57,373 nt of DNA from Bacteroidota bacterium (lineage in GTDB: Bacteria; Bacteroidota; Bacteroidia; Chitinophagales; Chitinophagaceae): NCBI GenBank assembly GCA_018267575.1, contig JAFDYF010000085.1, positions 1 through 57,373 of the forward strand, in the 5' to 3' direction. Shown here piece after piece: positions 25,495 to 34,698 of this stretch (positions within the stretch are counted from its first letter, which is position 1; every line of letters begins with the position of its first letter). Made by a program: the position numbers and the translations under genes. The notes beneath the pieces are model-generated. The model was not told the DNA's origin, searched no databases, and worked only from the letters and a program-made list of their open reading frames with translations.

Positions 25495-26715
25495 ATGAAA
25501 AAATTAAGCATTGATTTTGTAAAACGACCGTACAAAACCAGAACAAAAAAAACATTCCTTTTTTTATTGTTAATGCATTTCCAGATAGTGCAAGCAGCGC
25601 CTGAAGTTTTCTTGACTTATAAAGGTTGGGACAATACGTTAAAGCAGGCCAAGGAAAATGACAAACAAATACTTTTTTATTTTGGTGCAGAATGGTGCAT
25701 TCCCTGCAAGCAACTTTTAACTGGGGCCTTTATAGATTCTGGTGCCGTGGGGTTCTTAAAGCAACAATTCATCAGCTTCCACTTTGATGCGGACGCCCCC
25801 CAATCCCTACCACTTTTAGAAAAATACCGGATTGCCTCTTACCCAAAGATTCTGATATTGGACCAATCTGGGTTTTTGAAAGGGGCACTTGATAATATAA
25901 ACCAAGCGCCACAAGGGTTTATTGAGCAGTTGAACCAAATTGCAAGATCAATAATAGTAATCAAAGGGGTCAGCAACAGCTTGACATTGGGTTACCCAGA
26001 ATTTTACACCGAATATTTTAAGACACACTTAGCTAAAAAACCTGATTCCTTGACCGTGACCAAATACCTGAATGGCCAGGGCAACCTTTTTTCGGAAGTC
26101 AACTGGAACGTGATGAGCCTTTTCAGTTATGACAGTAAATACTTGAACTATATCATCCAGCACAGAAAGAAGTATGAAGACCTGTATGGCAGTTCGGTAC
26201 CTTTCCGGATATATGAGATCACCACTCAGTTGAGGCGTGTTTACATGGGGGAAAGGGATTCGGTCAAATACAATCGACTGCTCCAAGAATTCCTGCCCGA
26301 TCCTTCAGATGCAGGATACAAGAGATCAGTGGAATCATATCTGATGAAAGAAATATTCTTTTTGGCAAAGACCGGCATGGATTGGCCCAAATTTATCGCT
26401 CGGTCGAAAAGCTATATCAATAGCTATGGGGCCATGTCAAACCAGTTTATCTGCAACTACATTTACTATTCCGATTGTCAAGATGTGGAAGTTTATAAGT
26501 TTATGCTCACACAAAGTGCATTCTTATTGGAGAAGGACCCCAATAACCGAAAATACCTGATGTACCATGGTTGCTTTTTGTATAAATCGGGTGATCAAGC
26601 AAATGCAGCAAGCTTTTTCCAAAAAGCGATCGGTTTGTCAAAATCAGCAGAACAGAGAGAAAAAACTTTAAATGAAATTTCGAAGATCAAGGAAGGACAG
26701 GGCCTTGGCCACTAA
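25495..26715 (+). CDS. Thioredoxin-family protein with C-terminal helical repeats, CIPC active site
   Basis: A 406-residue exported protein with the thioredoxin domain at the N terminus (about 38-145), unlike its neighbours. The long signal region is residues 1-35. The active site is GAEWC68-I-P-C71K, followed by YRIASYPKILILD with the cis-Pro. Residues ~165-406 are helical, ending in a TPR-like unit (YKSGDQANAASFFQKAIGLS). It resembles DUF255/DsbD-gamma-like thioredoxins. The leader and first codons are duplicated in decayed form at 22485. Its partner is unknown. Confidence 0.82.
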   Translation: MKKLSIDFVKRPYKTRTKKTFLFLLLMHFQIVQAAPEVFLTYKGWDNTLKQAKENDKQILFYFGAEWCIPCKQLLTGAFIDSGAVGFLKQQFISFHFDADAPQSLPLLEKYRIASYPKILILDQSGFLKGALDNINQAPQGFIEQLNQIARSIIVIKGVSNSLTLGYPEFYTEYFKTHLAKKPDSLTVTKYLNGQGNLFSEVNWNVMSLFSYDSKYLNYIIQHRKKYEDLYGSSVPFRIYEITTQLRRVYMGERDSVKYNRLLQEFLPDPSDAGYKRSVESYLMKEIFFLAKTGMDWPKFIARSKSYINSYGAMSNQFICNYIYYSDCQDVEVYKFMLTQSAFLLEKDPNNRKYLMYHGCFLYKSGDQANAASFFQKAIGLSKSAEQREKTLNEISKIKEGQGLGH

Positions 26716-26797
26716 GGTTGGATCACCAAGGGGATTGGATTTTCATATTTTTTTAAGGCTCGAAGACACGAACCTTGTCGCAGTATAATTATGAACC

Positions 26798-26832
26798 AGT
26801 GATGGGCGAAATTTATATAATAGCCCATCACT
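26798..26832. repeat. 10-bp inverted repeat just before a thioredoxin-fold gene
   Basis: AGTGATGGGC at 26798-26807 pairs perfectly with 26823-26832 across a 15-nt AT loop. It ends 13 nt before the ATG at 26846, so it is in that gene's leader or a weak terminator of the gene before. Only a short T run follows. Confidence 0.55.
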
Positions 26833-26845
26833 TTAATGATCTTAA

Positions 26846-28326
26846 ATGAGCAAGATTTTTTTAAGCCCATCAACCAGAAGCCTTAAAATGTGTTTTGTGG
26901 TTCTACTTTGTGTGATTCTACCGCTTGCGCAAATTTTGGCACGAGGTGACAAGGAAAGTATGGAAAGCTTAAATGGGCAAAAAGTCAAACCCACTTCCAG
27001 TGGTCATTTGATAAGTTTTAGAAACCTTTCATCAAAAGAAATCGGCTTTTATTATTATAACAAATATTATGAGGAAGAAAGTTTTTTCATCGAACCACAA
27101 GGGCTATATACCATTTCCCTAGATGCACCATCCTGGATCGTACAACTGGACAAATTTCAGACCCCTTACTATTTGTCATTGGAACAGGATAGCTTGGATA
27201 TAAGAGCCGATAAAAATAGCATAGCCCAAATCTCATTAAGGAATAGTTTGAACCCTACGGCCCAAAACGAGCTGAATGCTTTTGCATATGTGAGCGCCAA
27301 CATGCCAAAAAGCGAGAACCAAATGTGGATAGACATTATTAGGAAGAATAATTACGCAGAAGCGGATAAGCTTATTCTCGAGAAGTACCATAAAAGCAAA
27401 GGACTGTTTCTGGAATACCAAAAAAACCATAAGCTCAGTGCTCAGTTTGAAGAGCTCGCCAATACAAAAATGATTTTGGATCTTTATTCCTATCAGCTTT
27501 TTTTCGGGGCGAACTCAACAAAGAAAATCATAGTCCCAGGCAATTACAAGCAATATATCGACTCCATTGCAAACCTGATATTATCCGGATCGATCGATAT
27601 TGGTTATGGCTATCCCGCTCACAACTTTGATTATAAGCTGTTCAATTATGAGTTCAGGGAAAAGTTTGGAAGCAAAGCAACCCTTGAATTAAAATATTCG
27701 ATAGCACTTAAAGAGTTTAAACAAAGTAAGCGGCTGGATAAAATATTGTTCTTTATTGCAAAAGACGGGCTTGCGGATGTATTGGACAGTGTCCCCGACT
27801 ATATAAAAAATTTTTTAACTGATTGTGGCGATAATGACTATAAAGATTATATAACCGAACGGATCGCGGATATCCAGTACAGAAAATCTATTGTTGGCAG
27901 CAACGAATTTTTTACTCGGTCCGCCACTAGGTTCAGTTATACCGATATTTTGAAGAACAATCTTGGAAAGATCATCTATATTGACATTTGGGCCTCTTGG
28001 TGCGTCCCCTGTCGTAAAGAAATGCCCGCATCATTAAAACTTCAAGATCTTTATAAGGACAAGCCAATTGAGTTTGTGTTTGTATCGATTGATAAGGAGA
28101 CAAGGGCATGGAAAAAAGCCTGTATAGCGGAGAAATTGGATAAGGTAAAATCAAACTATTATATCTTGATGTTGAAAAATCTGATTTCAACAAAAAGTTC
28201 AATATCAAAACAATCCCAAGATATATCCTTATAGACAAAAAAGGTAAACTGATAGACGACAACGCGGCAAGGCCCAGCAATCTTTCTTTGAAATCTTTGT
28301 TTGACAAATTGCTGGCAAAGAAATAA
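26846..28326 (+). pseudogene. Frameshifted exported TlpA-like protein, CVPC active site
   Basis: The open frame encodes 462 residues to 28234 with a signal peptide (about 1-32), an N-terminal beta domain related to the 22761 protein, and a thioredoxin domain with DIWASWC386-V-P-C389RKE. The frame then loses homology near residue 440. In the -1 frame from about 28168 the expected end continues: DVEKSDFNKKFNIKTIPRYI, then a Lys-rich turn, NAARPS and a stop at 28326. This restores the cis-Pro (TIPR) and aligns with the 22761 protein. A single missing G near 28166-28170 explains it. The product as read would lack the last strands and helix of the fold. A real mutation, an assembly error or translational slippage are possible; the first two are more likely. 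Confidence 0.75.
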
Positions 28327-28381
28327 TATTTTGCCCATGATCTATTTGATCTGGCGGTATTGGCGCAAAGGTCAATAATGA

Positions 28382-28648
28382 ATACATGGAACTATCCATA
28401 TTCCTCTTCAAAATATTTTGGATGAGGAATATGATAGAGGATTTATAGGAGGGGTTTTAAGGGCTTTGGATTGGTTTGGTAATGGAAAAGAACTGGAGCT
28501 TCTTTGCAGTGGTACCCAAAATGAAAAGGACAGGTTATTGGAAGCACTTGAAATTTCCACCATACCCCGATTTATACTGGTGACTTCTTCAGGCTGGATT
28601 TTGAGTTATAAAGCCCCTCAATCTGTAATGGATGGTTTTGGCTTCTAA
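28382..28648 (+). pseudogene. Remnant resembling a thioredoxin-fold C terminus
   Basis: A frame of about 88 codons with no ATG start (TTG at 28418). Its end reads LEISTIPRFILVTSSGWIL then SYKAPQS, matching the cis-Pro strand and the APxPS/APQP end of the neighbouring TlpA-like proteins. No CXXC is present. It is probably the tail of another family member that has lost its front. A short stand-alone gene cannot be excluded. Confidence 0.4.
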
Positions 28649-28987
28649 TTAAGCAATTGTTAGTAAACAAAAATTTACGGTTAAGGAATAGATAGATGCT
28701 ATGAAGGGGAACTACCCATTCTAGCTGAACTCGATTCAATACCCTGCCCCATGGTTTGTTGGGTTTTTGTTTCAGGATATCAACAAGCCCTAAAGAATGT
28801 AGGTTAAACTATCGCACAATTTCGTTTCCCAACACAACCTCAGTGATAGAAGAAAGGAGTCTTAAAAGAGCACTCATAATGAATAGCTACAACTATATAC
28901 TTATAAACTTAGCTGAGATAACAGATGGAGCTAGTATTATATGTTTGTATCATTATGCTTAATTTTAATCTTGATAAATGTGAAAAA
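28649..28987. other. AT-rich gap before the last thioredoxin-fold gene
   Basis: No intact gene or clear promoter is seen. The open frame of the next gene extends back to 28925, but its first 21 codons look non-coding and do not form a signal peptide. Confidence 0.45.
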
Positions 28988-30226
28988 ATGTGGGTAAAGT
29001 ATTTGTTGATTTTTAGTATTGTTTTTTTCTTCACAAATAATGTTGAAAGTCAATCAATCGGCAAGAACAACAAATTTACCTTATATGGGAAAATCATTGG
29101 CAGGGATACGGGGTCTGTGGTGTTATGGTATTTCGACAATAGCAATAAAACGGTTAGCGACACGGTTAAATTAAAAAAGGGAAAATTCAAATTTTCTGGA
29201 ACAATCAATCGGGCTTGTGAAGCACTTTTATGGACTGATATCAACAATCACATTTATGATGACCCCAGCATGCTGCGATTTTTATTGGAGCCAGATACAA
29301 TGTACATTTCTTATAAAACTAGCGATCCCTCAAACCCCAAAATAATCGGCTCTAAGTTGCAGACAGAAAAAGAAAAATGGGATAAGAAAAAATTGTTTTT
29401 ATTAACAGCCAAAGCTCAAATCCGAAAAGATATCGATTCATTGGTTAAAGTCCCAAAACCTTATAGAAGCTCTTTGCATGAAGAAGAGATGAATAAGTTA
29501 TCAGGGAAATACGATAGCATTAACCAAAGGATAAAAGAGATGGATATGAAATATGTTCAACAACATCCAAGTTCTTTTTTAAGTGGCTATCTTTTATCGA
29601 AGCACTCCCGTAAATTATCGGTGGACTCGCTAGCAATATACTATGATAGGTTGACTGCTGATGTTAAGAAAAGCAGCATTGGTCACGACGTGCTGAGTTA
29701 TGTATACCCTTTGACAAATGATAACGATTTCAGAGAAGCCAATCCTCTAGTTGACATAAAATTTGATCAAGAGCTACGCAAACTAAAATCAGTGTTCGAT
29801 ATTGTTTTAAAAGATACGCTGGGAAATACTTTTCAGCTCAGTTCTTTTAAAGCAAAATATGTAGTGATTGATTTTTGGGCCAGTTGGTGCACCCCATGTA
29901 TCAAGAATATTCCGGCTTTGAATGAGATGATAAAACATTATGAACCCGACTCCATTCGGTTTATTTCTATTTCATTGGATGAAAACATGAACGACTGGAA
30001 GAAATCCATCATTGAGCACCATTTTACCGGAACGCAACTATCAGACATGAACGGCTTTAACAGCTTAGCGGCCATTTACTGTAAAGTTCTATGGGTGCCT
30101 AAATATATTATTGCTAATAGGAATGGTCATATTATAAACTATGATGCTCCACAGCCTATTGAACCGGAATTTAAAAAGCTATTAGATAATTTGCTTAATA
30201 AGGATTTTAAGAGATTCCAAAAGTAA
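28988..30226 (+). CDS. TlpA family protein with DUF4369 domain, CTPC active site
   Basis: A 412-residue exported protein. The ATG at 28988 starts a good signal peptide (MWVKYLLIFSIVFFFTNNVE, then SQS). A DUF4369 domain (about 27-130) begins KFTLYGKIIGRDTGSVVLWY and contains the KLKKGKFKFSGTI strand typical of that family. A helical linker follows, then a thioredoxin domain (about 265-412) with DFWASWC301-T-P-C304 and cis-Pro in WVPKYIIANRNG. DUF4369-TlpA fusions are common in Bacteroidota and are assumed to act in periplasmic thiol exchange; the role of DUF4369 is unknown. It is the last gene of the insert. Confidence 0.87.
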   Translation: MWVKYLLIFSIVFFFTNNVESQSIGKNNKFTLYGKIIGRDTGSVVLWYFDNSNKTVSDTVKLKKGKFKFSGTINRACEALLWTDINNHIYDDPSMLRFLLEPDTMYISYKTSDPSNPKIIGSKLQTEKEKWDKKKLFLLTAKAQIRKDIDSLVKVPKPYRSSLHEEEMNKLSGKYDSINQRIKEMDMKYVQQHPSSFLSGYLLSKHSRKLSVDSLAIYYDRLTADVKKSSIGHDVLSYVYPLTNDNDFREANPLVDIKFDQELRKLKSVFDIVLKDTLGNTFQLSSFKAKYVVIDFWASWCTPCIKNIPALNEMIKHYEPDSIRFISISLDENMNDWKKSIIEHHFTGTQLSDMNGFNSLAAIYCKVLWVPKYIIANRNGHIINYDAPQPIEPEFKKLLDNLLNKDFKRFQK

Positions 30227-30413
30227 AATCGCAATTAAATCAATCGACAGTTGTTTTATTTAATTCTTTTCTATCACATTCTTTCCAAATCCTTTCCCCC
30301 AATCACCCATCTGCCCTATTTATGCAAATATCCTTCTGCCACAGCCCTTTATAATGGTTTGGGGCCCACGACCGCCTTCTTTTGCCAAGATAACCGCATG
30401 ATCATTTTTTTCA

Positions 30414-30421
30414 TACCTTCG
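30414..30421 (+). promoter_or_regulatory. Candidate -7 box of uppS
   Basis: TACCTTCG matches TAnnTTTG with one change and lies 22 nt before the uppS start. The flanking TACCTTCGC resembles the rpmH promoter TACCTTTGC at 36175. No convincing -33 box was seen. Confidence 0.35.
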
Positions 30422-30443
30422 CAGCCTTTAAAAACAGCCGAAC

Positions 30444-31214
30444 TTGTCTTTAAAAGATAAAATCAACCTGCAGCAGCTGCCTCTACATATTGCCGTCATA
30501 ATGGATGGCAATGGCCGCTGGGCCAAGGAAAGAGGACAGGATCGGCTTTTTGGCCATTACCATGGCGTGGAAAGTGTGCGGGAAATCGTGGAAGGTTGCG
30601 CTGAACTGGGAGTGGGTTATCTTACCCTTTATGCGTTCTCGACCGAGAATTGGGACCGACCGGAATATGAGGTAACGGGCTTGATGGAATTATTGGTCGA
30701 GACGATTAAAAAAGAAGTGGTCACACTGAACAAGAACAATATCCGGCTGCATGTGATCGGCGATGTGAAAAAGCTGCCCGAGTCGGCACGAGGGGAACTG
30801 GACGAAGCCATTGCTCAAACATCGAAAAATACAGGGCTGAACCTGATTATGGCCTTGAGCTATAGTAGCCGATGGGAGATTACCGAAGCCATCAAAAAAA
30901 TGGCCGAGGAAGTGAAAAGCGGTTTGCTCGACCCGGCATCCATCGACCAACAGACTTTGCATCGGTATTTGTGTACGAGCCAATTTCCGGATCCGGAACT
31001 GATGATCAGGACCAGTGGTGAATATAGGATCAGCAATTTTTTATTGTACCAGTTGGCATATACCGAATTGTATTTTACCAATGTGCGCTGGCCCGATTTC
31101 CGGAAAGAAAAACTGTTTGAGGCCATTCTTGATTTTCAGGGTAGGGAGCGAAGGTTCGGCAAAACCAGTGAGCAGGTGAAACAAGAGAACCATCTTGAAA
31201 GCGGGTCAGTATAA
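30444..31214 (+). CDS. uppS: Isoprenyl (undecaprenyl diphosphate) synthase
   Basis: A 256-residue cis-prenyltransferase that makes the C55 lipid carrier for peptidoglycan and surface glycans. HIAVIMDGNGRWAKERG carries the catalytic Asp21 and the diphosphate-binding loop. LYAFSTENWDRP and the C-terminal MIRTSGEYRISNFLLYQLAY region are family signatures. Translation starts at TTG. It precedes bamA by 92 nt, as in most Bacteroidota. Confidence 0.96.
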   Translation: MSLKDKINLQQLPLHIAVIMDGNGRWAKERGQDRLFGHYHGVESVREIVEGCAELGVGYLTLYAFSTENWDRPEYEVTGLMELLVETIKKEVVTLNKNNIRLHVIGDVKKLPESARGELDEAIAQTSKNTGLNLIMALSYSSRWEITEAIKKMAEEVKSGLLDPASIDQQTLHRYLCTSQFPDPELMIRTSGEYRISNFLLYQLAYTELYFTNVRWPDFRKEKLFEAILDFQGRERRFGKTSEQVKQENHLESGSV

Positions 31215-31306
31215 CAAATTGAACGCTGAAAAGCTTTGTTGTAGCTGTTTTTTAACAAACACTTTTAATAAATCAACTTAATTTGCCGCTCTAAAAAACC
31301 GATTGG

Positions 31307-34042
31307 ATGTTACGAAGTTTACTGATTTGTGCTTTCTTTTTTTCTTTTTTCTTTTTATTAACCAACCCAACTGCTCAAGCCCAAGTAGTAGCTGACACTT
31401 CGCATTCGGTATCCGTTGACCCAGAACTACTTGCCGTCGTCAATTCAAAGACCCCCAAAGAATATACCATCGCCGGTATCAAGGTTACCGGTACCAAATA
31501 TCTCGATGAGTCCCTGCTGACCTCCATTTCCGGTCTTACCATCGGTGATAAGGTAATGATCCCTGGGGGCGATAATTTCAGCAAGGCCATCAACAATCTC
31601 TGGAAACAGAACCTTTTTTCTTATATCGTCATTTACATTACCAAGGTCTCGGTCAATAATATCTATGTAGAAATTAATGTAACCGAAAAACCACGCCTCA
31701 GCAATTTTTCTTTCAAAGGGGTTAGCAAATCCGAATCGGACGACCTGGAACCCAAAACGGGGCTGATCAAAGGCCGGGTGGTTACGGAGAACATGAAGCG
31801 CTCCTCCGTGGAAGCCATCAAAAAATATTATGCCGAAAAAGGCTACCAAAGCGCCCAAGTAAGGATCAGCGAGGTAAAGGATGCCAATTCGGCCAATTCG
31901 GAAACCCTCACTTTCTATATCCAGAAAGGGGTGAAAGTACATATCAACGATATCAGTTTTTTCGGTAATGTGGCAGTATCGGAGACCAGACTTAAAAAGC
32001 AGCTTAAGGATACCAAAGAGCTTACCCATATCACCCTTTTCCCCGATCGGGACACCAGCTCCTATGGGCCTAAAAAGACCCTCGATTTTGGTGATTATGT
32101 CCGTAATTGGGGCTTTCTTTCGTTCACACAAACAAAAGAGTTTCTGGATCCCTATTTTAGGTTCAAACTTTTCAGTTCTTCCAAGTTCAACGCAAAAAAA
32201 TATGCGGATGATAAGCAAAAAATAATTGCTTATTACAATTCCAAAGGCTATCGTGATGCCGTGATCGTAAAAGATACCCAGTACTACAATAGGAAAAAGC
32301 AAATGGATATCGATATTCTGGTTGATGAAGGGCATAAATATTATTTCGGCAATATCACCTGGAAGGGCAATACAAAATATTCTGATTCTGTCCTGAACCT
32401 CATCATGGGTATCCATAAGGGCGATGTTTATAATCTCGATATCCTGAACAAGAAATTGGGCAAGCAGGTGTCTGCAGAAGGTGGCGATATCAGCGGTCTT
32501 TATCAGGACGATGGGTATCTGTTTTTCCATGTGGACCCGGTGGAATCGGCTGTGTACAACGATACCATTGATTTTGAGATCAGAATGGTAGAAGGCCCGC
32601 AGGCCACCATCAAAAACGTTACCATCAGTGGCAACCAAAAAACAAAAGAATATGTGATCAGGCGTGAGCTGAGAACCATCCCGGGCGAAAAGTTCAGCCG
32701 CACGGACCTGCTCCGCTCACAACGCGATATCGTAAACCTCGGGTTTTTCAATCAGGAAAAAGTAACGCCAGTACCCGTGCCCAACCAGGAAGATGGTACG
32801 GTGGATATCAACTGGAGCGTGGAAGAAAAATCGGCCGACCAGTTGGAGCTTTCGGCAGGTTGGGGAGGCGGTATTGGCCTTACAGGTACATTGGGGGTTT
32901 CCTTTAACAATTTTTCCATCAACCATCTTTTTAAGAAATCCTCTTGGGACCCTATCCCGGCTGGCGATGGGCAAAAATTGAGCCTCCGCGTACAGTCGAA
33001 CGGTAAGGCCTACCAATCCTACAATGCCTCATTTACCGAACCTTGGTTTGGTGGCAAAAAGAACAATTCGCTCACCTTTAGTTTATACCGCAGTGTGTTC
33101 AGGACCGGCGGCTATAACTATGCTACCAATACCTATAAATTCAGTGATACCAACTCACTAAAAAATATAGGCATCACTGTTGCTTTGGGTACTAGGTTAA
33201 AATGGCCCGATGACTATTTTACCCTCACCTATTCAGTGAGTTTTGTTCAATATGACCTTACCAACTATTCTTTGTTCACCGCTAATTTCAGGAATGGTTT
33301 TTCCAATAACCTGAACTTCAAATTGGCATTGAGCCGCTATTCATTGGATGCACCGATATTTCCCCGCAGCGGTTCCAATTTATTGTTAAGTGCGGAGTTC
33401 ACGCCCCCTTATTCCTTGTTTAACCCCAATATTTCACCCACACAAAGTTTTGAATTGCCCGAATATCATAAATGGAGGTTTACCAATGAATGGTATATCC
33501 CAATTGGTAAGGGTATGGGGGCTGATAAAAACCGCCAGTTTGTGTTGAAAGCAGCCGTGAAATATGGGTTTATGGGCAAGTACAGCAATCGCTTGGGATT
33601 CTCCCCATTCCAACGCTTTCAATTGGGAGACGCAGGTTTGACGAACAACTTCGGTTTGTTGGGATATGATATCATCTCCCAAAGGGGTTATCCGGTTTAC
33701 CAAAACTCTGACCCGAAAGTGAACCCCGAACAACAAGCTACCCAACAGTTTTTTACCATTTTCAATAAATATACATTGGAATTGCGTTACCCATTTGTTA
33801 CCAATCCAAGTAGTACCATATTTGGGGAGATGTTTTTTGAAGCAGCCAATGGATGGTATAATTATCAAGATTATAACCCCTTCCAATTGCGCCGTAGCGT
33901 AGGTGCGGGTCTCCGCTTCTTCCTTCCCATGTTTGGTCTGTTGGGCTTTGACTATGGTATTGGTCTGGATAGGATCACTCCGGGCGGTTCATTAAAAAAT
34001 GCCAGCCGCTTTACATTTATGCTAGGCTTTGAACCAGAATAA
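31307..34042 (+). CDS. bamA: Outer membrane protein assembly factor BamA
   Basis: A 911-residue Omp85 protein that inserts beta-barrel proteins into the outer membrane. A signal peptide (1-26, ending AQAQ) is followed by POTRA domains to about residue 460 (for example YTIAGIKVTGTKYLDESLLT and GPQATIKNVTISGNQKTKEY) and a C-terminal barrel. It is longer than the ~800-residue E. coli protein, which is normal for Bacteroidota. It lies in the uppS-bamA-ompH-ompH order; the first chaperone gene follows after 32 nt. Confidence 0.95.
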   Translation: MLRSLLICAFFFSFFFLLTNPTAQAQVVADTSHSVSVDPELLAVVNSKTPKEYTIAGIKVTGTKYLDESLLTSISGLTIGDKVMIPGGDNFSKAINNLWKQNLFSYIVIYITKVSVNNIYVEINVTEKPRLSNFSFKGVSKSESDDLEPKTGLIKGRVVTENMKRSSVEAIKKYYAEKGYQSAQVRISEVKDANSANSETLTFYIQKGVKVHINDISFFGNVAVSETRLKKQLKDTKELTHITLFPDRDTSSYGPKKTLDFGDYVRNWGFLSFTQTKEFLDPYFRFKLFSSSKFNAKKYADDKQKIIAYYNSKGYRDAVIVKDTQYYNRKKQMDIDILVDEGHKYYFGNITWKGNTKYSDSVLNLIMGIHKGDVYNLDILNKKLGKQVSAEGGDISGLYQDDGYLFFHVDPVESAVYNDTIDFEIRMVEGPQATIKNVTISGNQKTKEYVIRRELRTIPGEKFSRTDLLRSQRDIVNLGFFNQEKVTPVPVPNQEDGTVDINWSVEEKSADQLELSAGWGGGIGLTGTLGVSFNNFSINHLFKKSSWDPIPAGDGQKLSLRVQSNGKAYQSYNASFTEPWFGGKKNNSLTFSLYRSVFRTGGYNYATNTYKFSDTNSLKNIGITVALGTRLKWPDDYFTLTYSVSFVQYDLTNYSLFTANFRNGFSNNLNFKLALSRYSLDAPIFPRSGSNLLLSAEFTPPYSLFNPNISPTQSFELPEYHKWRFTNEWYIPIGKGMGADKNRQFVLKAAVKYGFMGKYSNRLGFSPFQRFQLGDAGLTNNFGLLGYDIISQRGYPVYQNSDPKVNPEQQATQQFFTIFNKYTLELRYPFVTNPSSTIFGEMFFEAANGWYNYQDYNPFQLRRSVGAGLRFFLPMFGLLGFDYGIGLDRITPGGSLKNASRFTFMLGFEPE

Positions 34043-34074
34043 ACCTTAATTTTCATGCTCAAAAACATAAGGAT

Positions 34075-34587
34075 ATGAAAAAAATAGCTCTCCTGGCCTT
34101 GTTGGTCTGCTTGGGTGCAATGGCCAGTCAGGCACAAAGAATTGTGATAGTGGATACCAAATATATTTTGGGAAAAATGCCCGAATATACCGAAGCCCAA
34201 AAAAAACTGGACCAGACCAGTCAACAATGGCAAAAGGAGATTGACGATAAGCAAGAGGCATTGAACAAGATGTACAAGGATTTTGAGGCCGAGCAAGTGA
34301 TGTTGAGCGAGGACCTCAAGAAAAAAAGAGAAGATGAATTGTACAATAAGGAAAAAGAAGTACGCGACTTGCAGCGGAAGCGTTTTGGCTTTGAAGGCGA
34401 CCTTTTCAAAAAAAGACAGGAACTGGTAAAACCCATTCAGGATAAGGTTTATAATGCAATTCAAAAAATGGCTTTTAATAGGATGTACGATATTATTTTG
34501 GATAAAAGTGAGGGAATTACCGTTATCTTTGCCGACCCCAAATTGGATAAAAGCGAGGATATCCTAAGGGAGTTAGGGATAAAATAA
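34075..34587 (+). CDS. OmpH/Skp family periplasmic chaperone
   Basis: A 170-residue exported protein with a signal peptide (1-21, ending ASQAQ), a short beta core (RIVIVDTKYILGKMPEY) and a long charged coiled coil (about 40-125) like the tentacles of Skp. It is expected to hold unfolded outer-membrane proteins for BamA. It is followed by a paralogue, an arrangement typical of Bacteroidota. Confidence 0.92.
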   Translation: MKKIALLALLVCLGAMASQAQRIVIVDTKYILGKMPEYTEAQKKLDQTSQQWQKEIDDKQEALNKMYKDFEAEQVMLSEDLKKKREDELYNKEKEVRDLQRKRFGFEGDLFKKRQELVKPIQDKVYNAIQKMAFNRMYDIILDKSEGITVIFADPKLDKSEDILRELGIK

Positions 34588-34698
34588 TTTCGGGAACTGG
34601 CTTATTGTGATTTCTCTTAAATATAAATTTTAAAAAAGCAAACAACGAAGCAACTCGCACTGGTTTATCGGTTGCATTTAAAAACACAAACAAAGAAA

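Larger units (their letters stand above)
20062..30413. other. Accessory insert of about 10 kb between DUF6089 and uppS
   Basis: The usual compact nadK-DUF6089-uppS-bamA block is interrupted here by lower-GC DNA carrying a DUF6624-like gene, a LuxR-type regulator, five TlpA-like thioredoxin-fold genes and several remnants. No integrase, transposase, tRNA or obvious boundary repeats were seen, so the mechanism of gain is unknown. Confidence 0.65.

Noticed and set aside
28160..28185. Programmed -1 frameshift in the CVPC gene
   Set aside because: The direction fits, but no classical slippery heptamer or strong downstream structure is seen; a lost base is simpler.
20062..30413. Integrated phage or conjugative element
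   Set aside because: No integrase, transposase, phage, relaxase or tRNA attachment site was seen in the region.
31445..32638. A 397-codon open frame on the minus strand inside bamA
   Set aside because: It is fully antisense to a well-supported gene, has no signal or family features and a composition that mirrors bamA codons.
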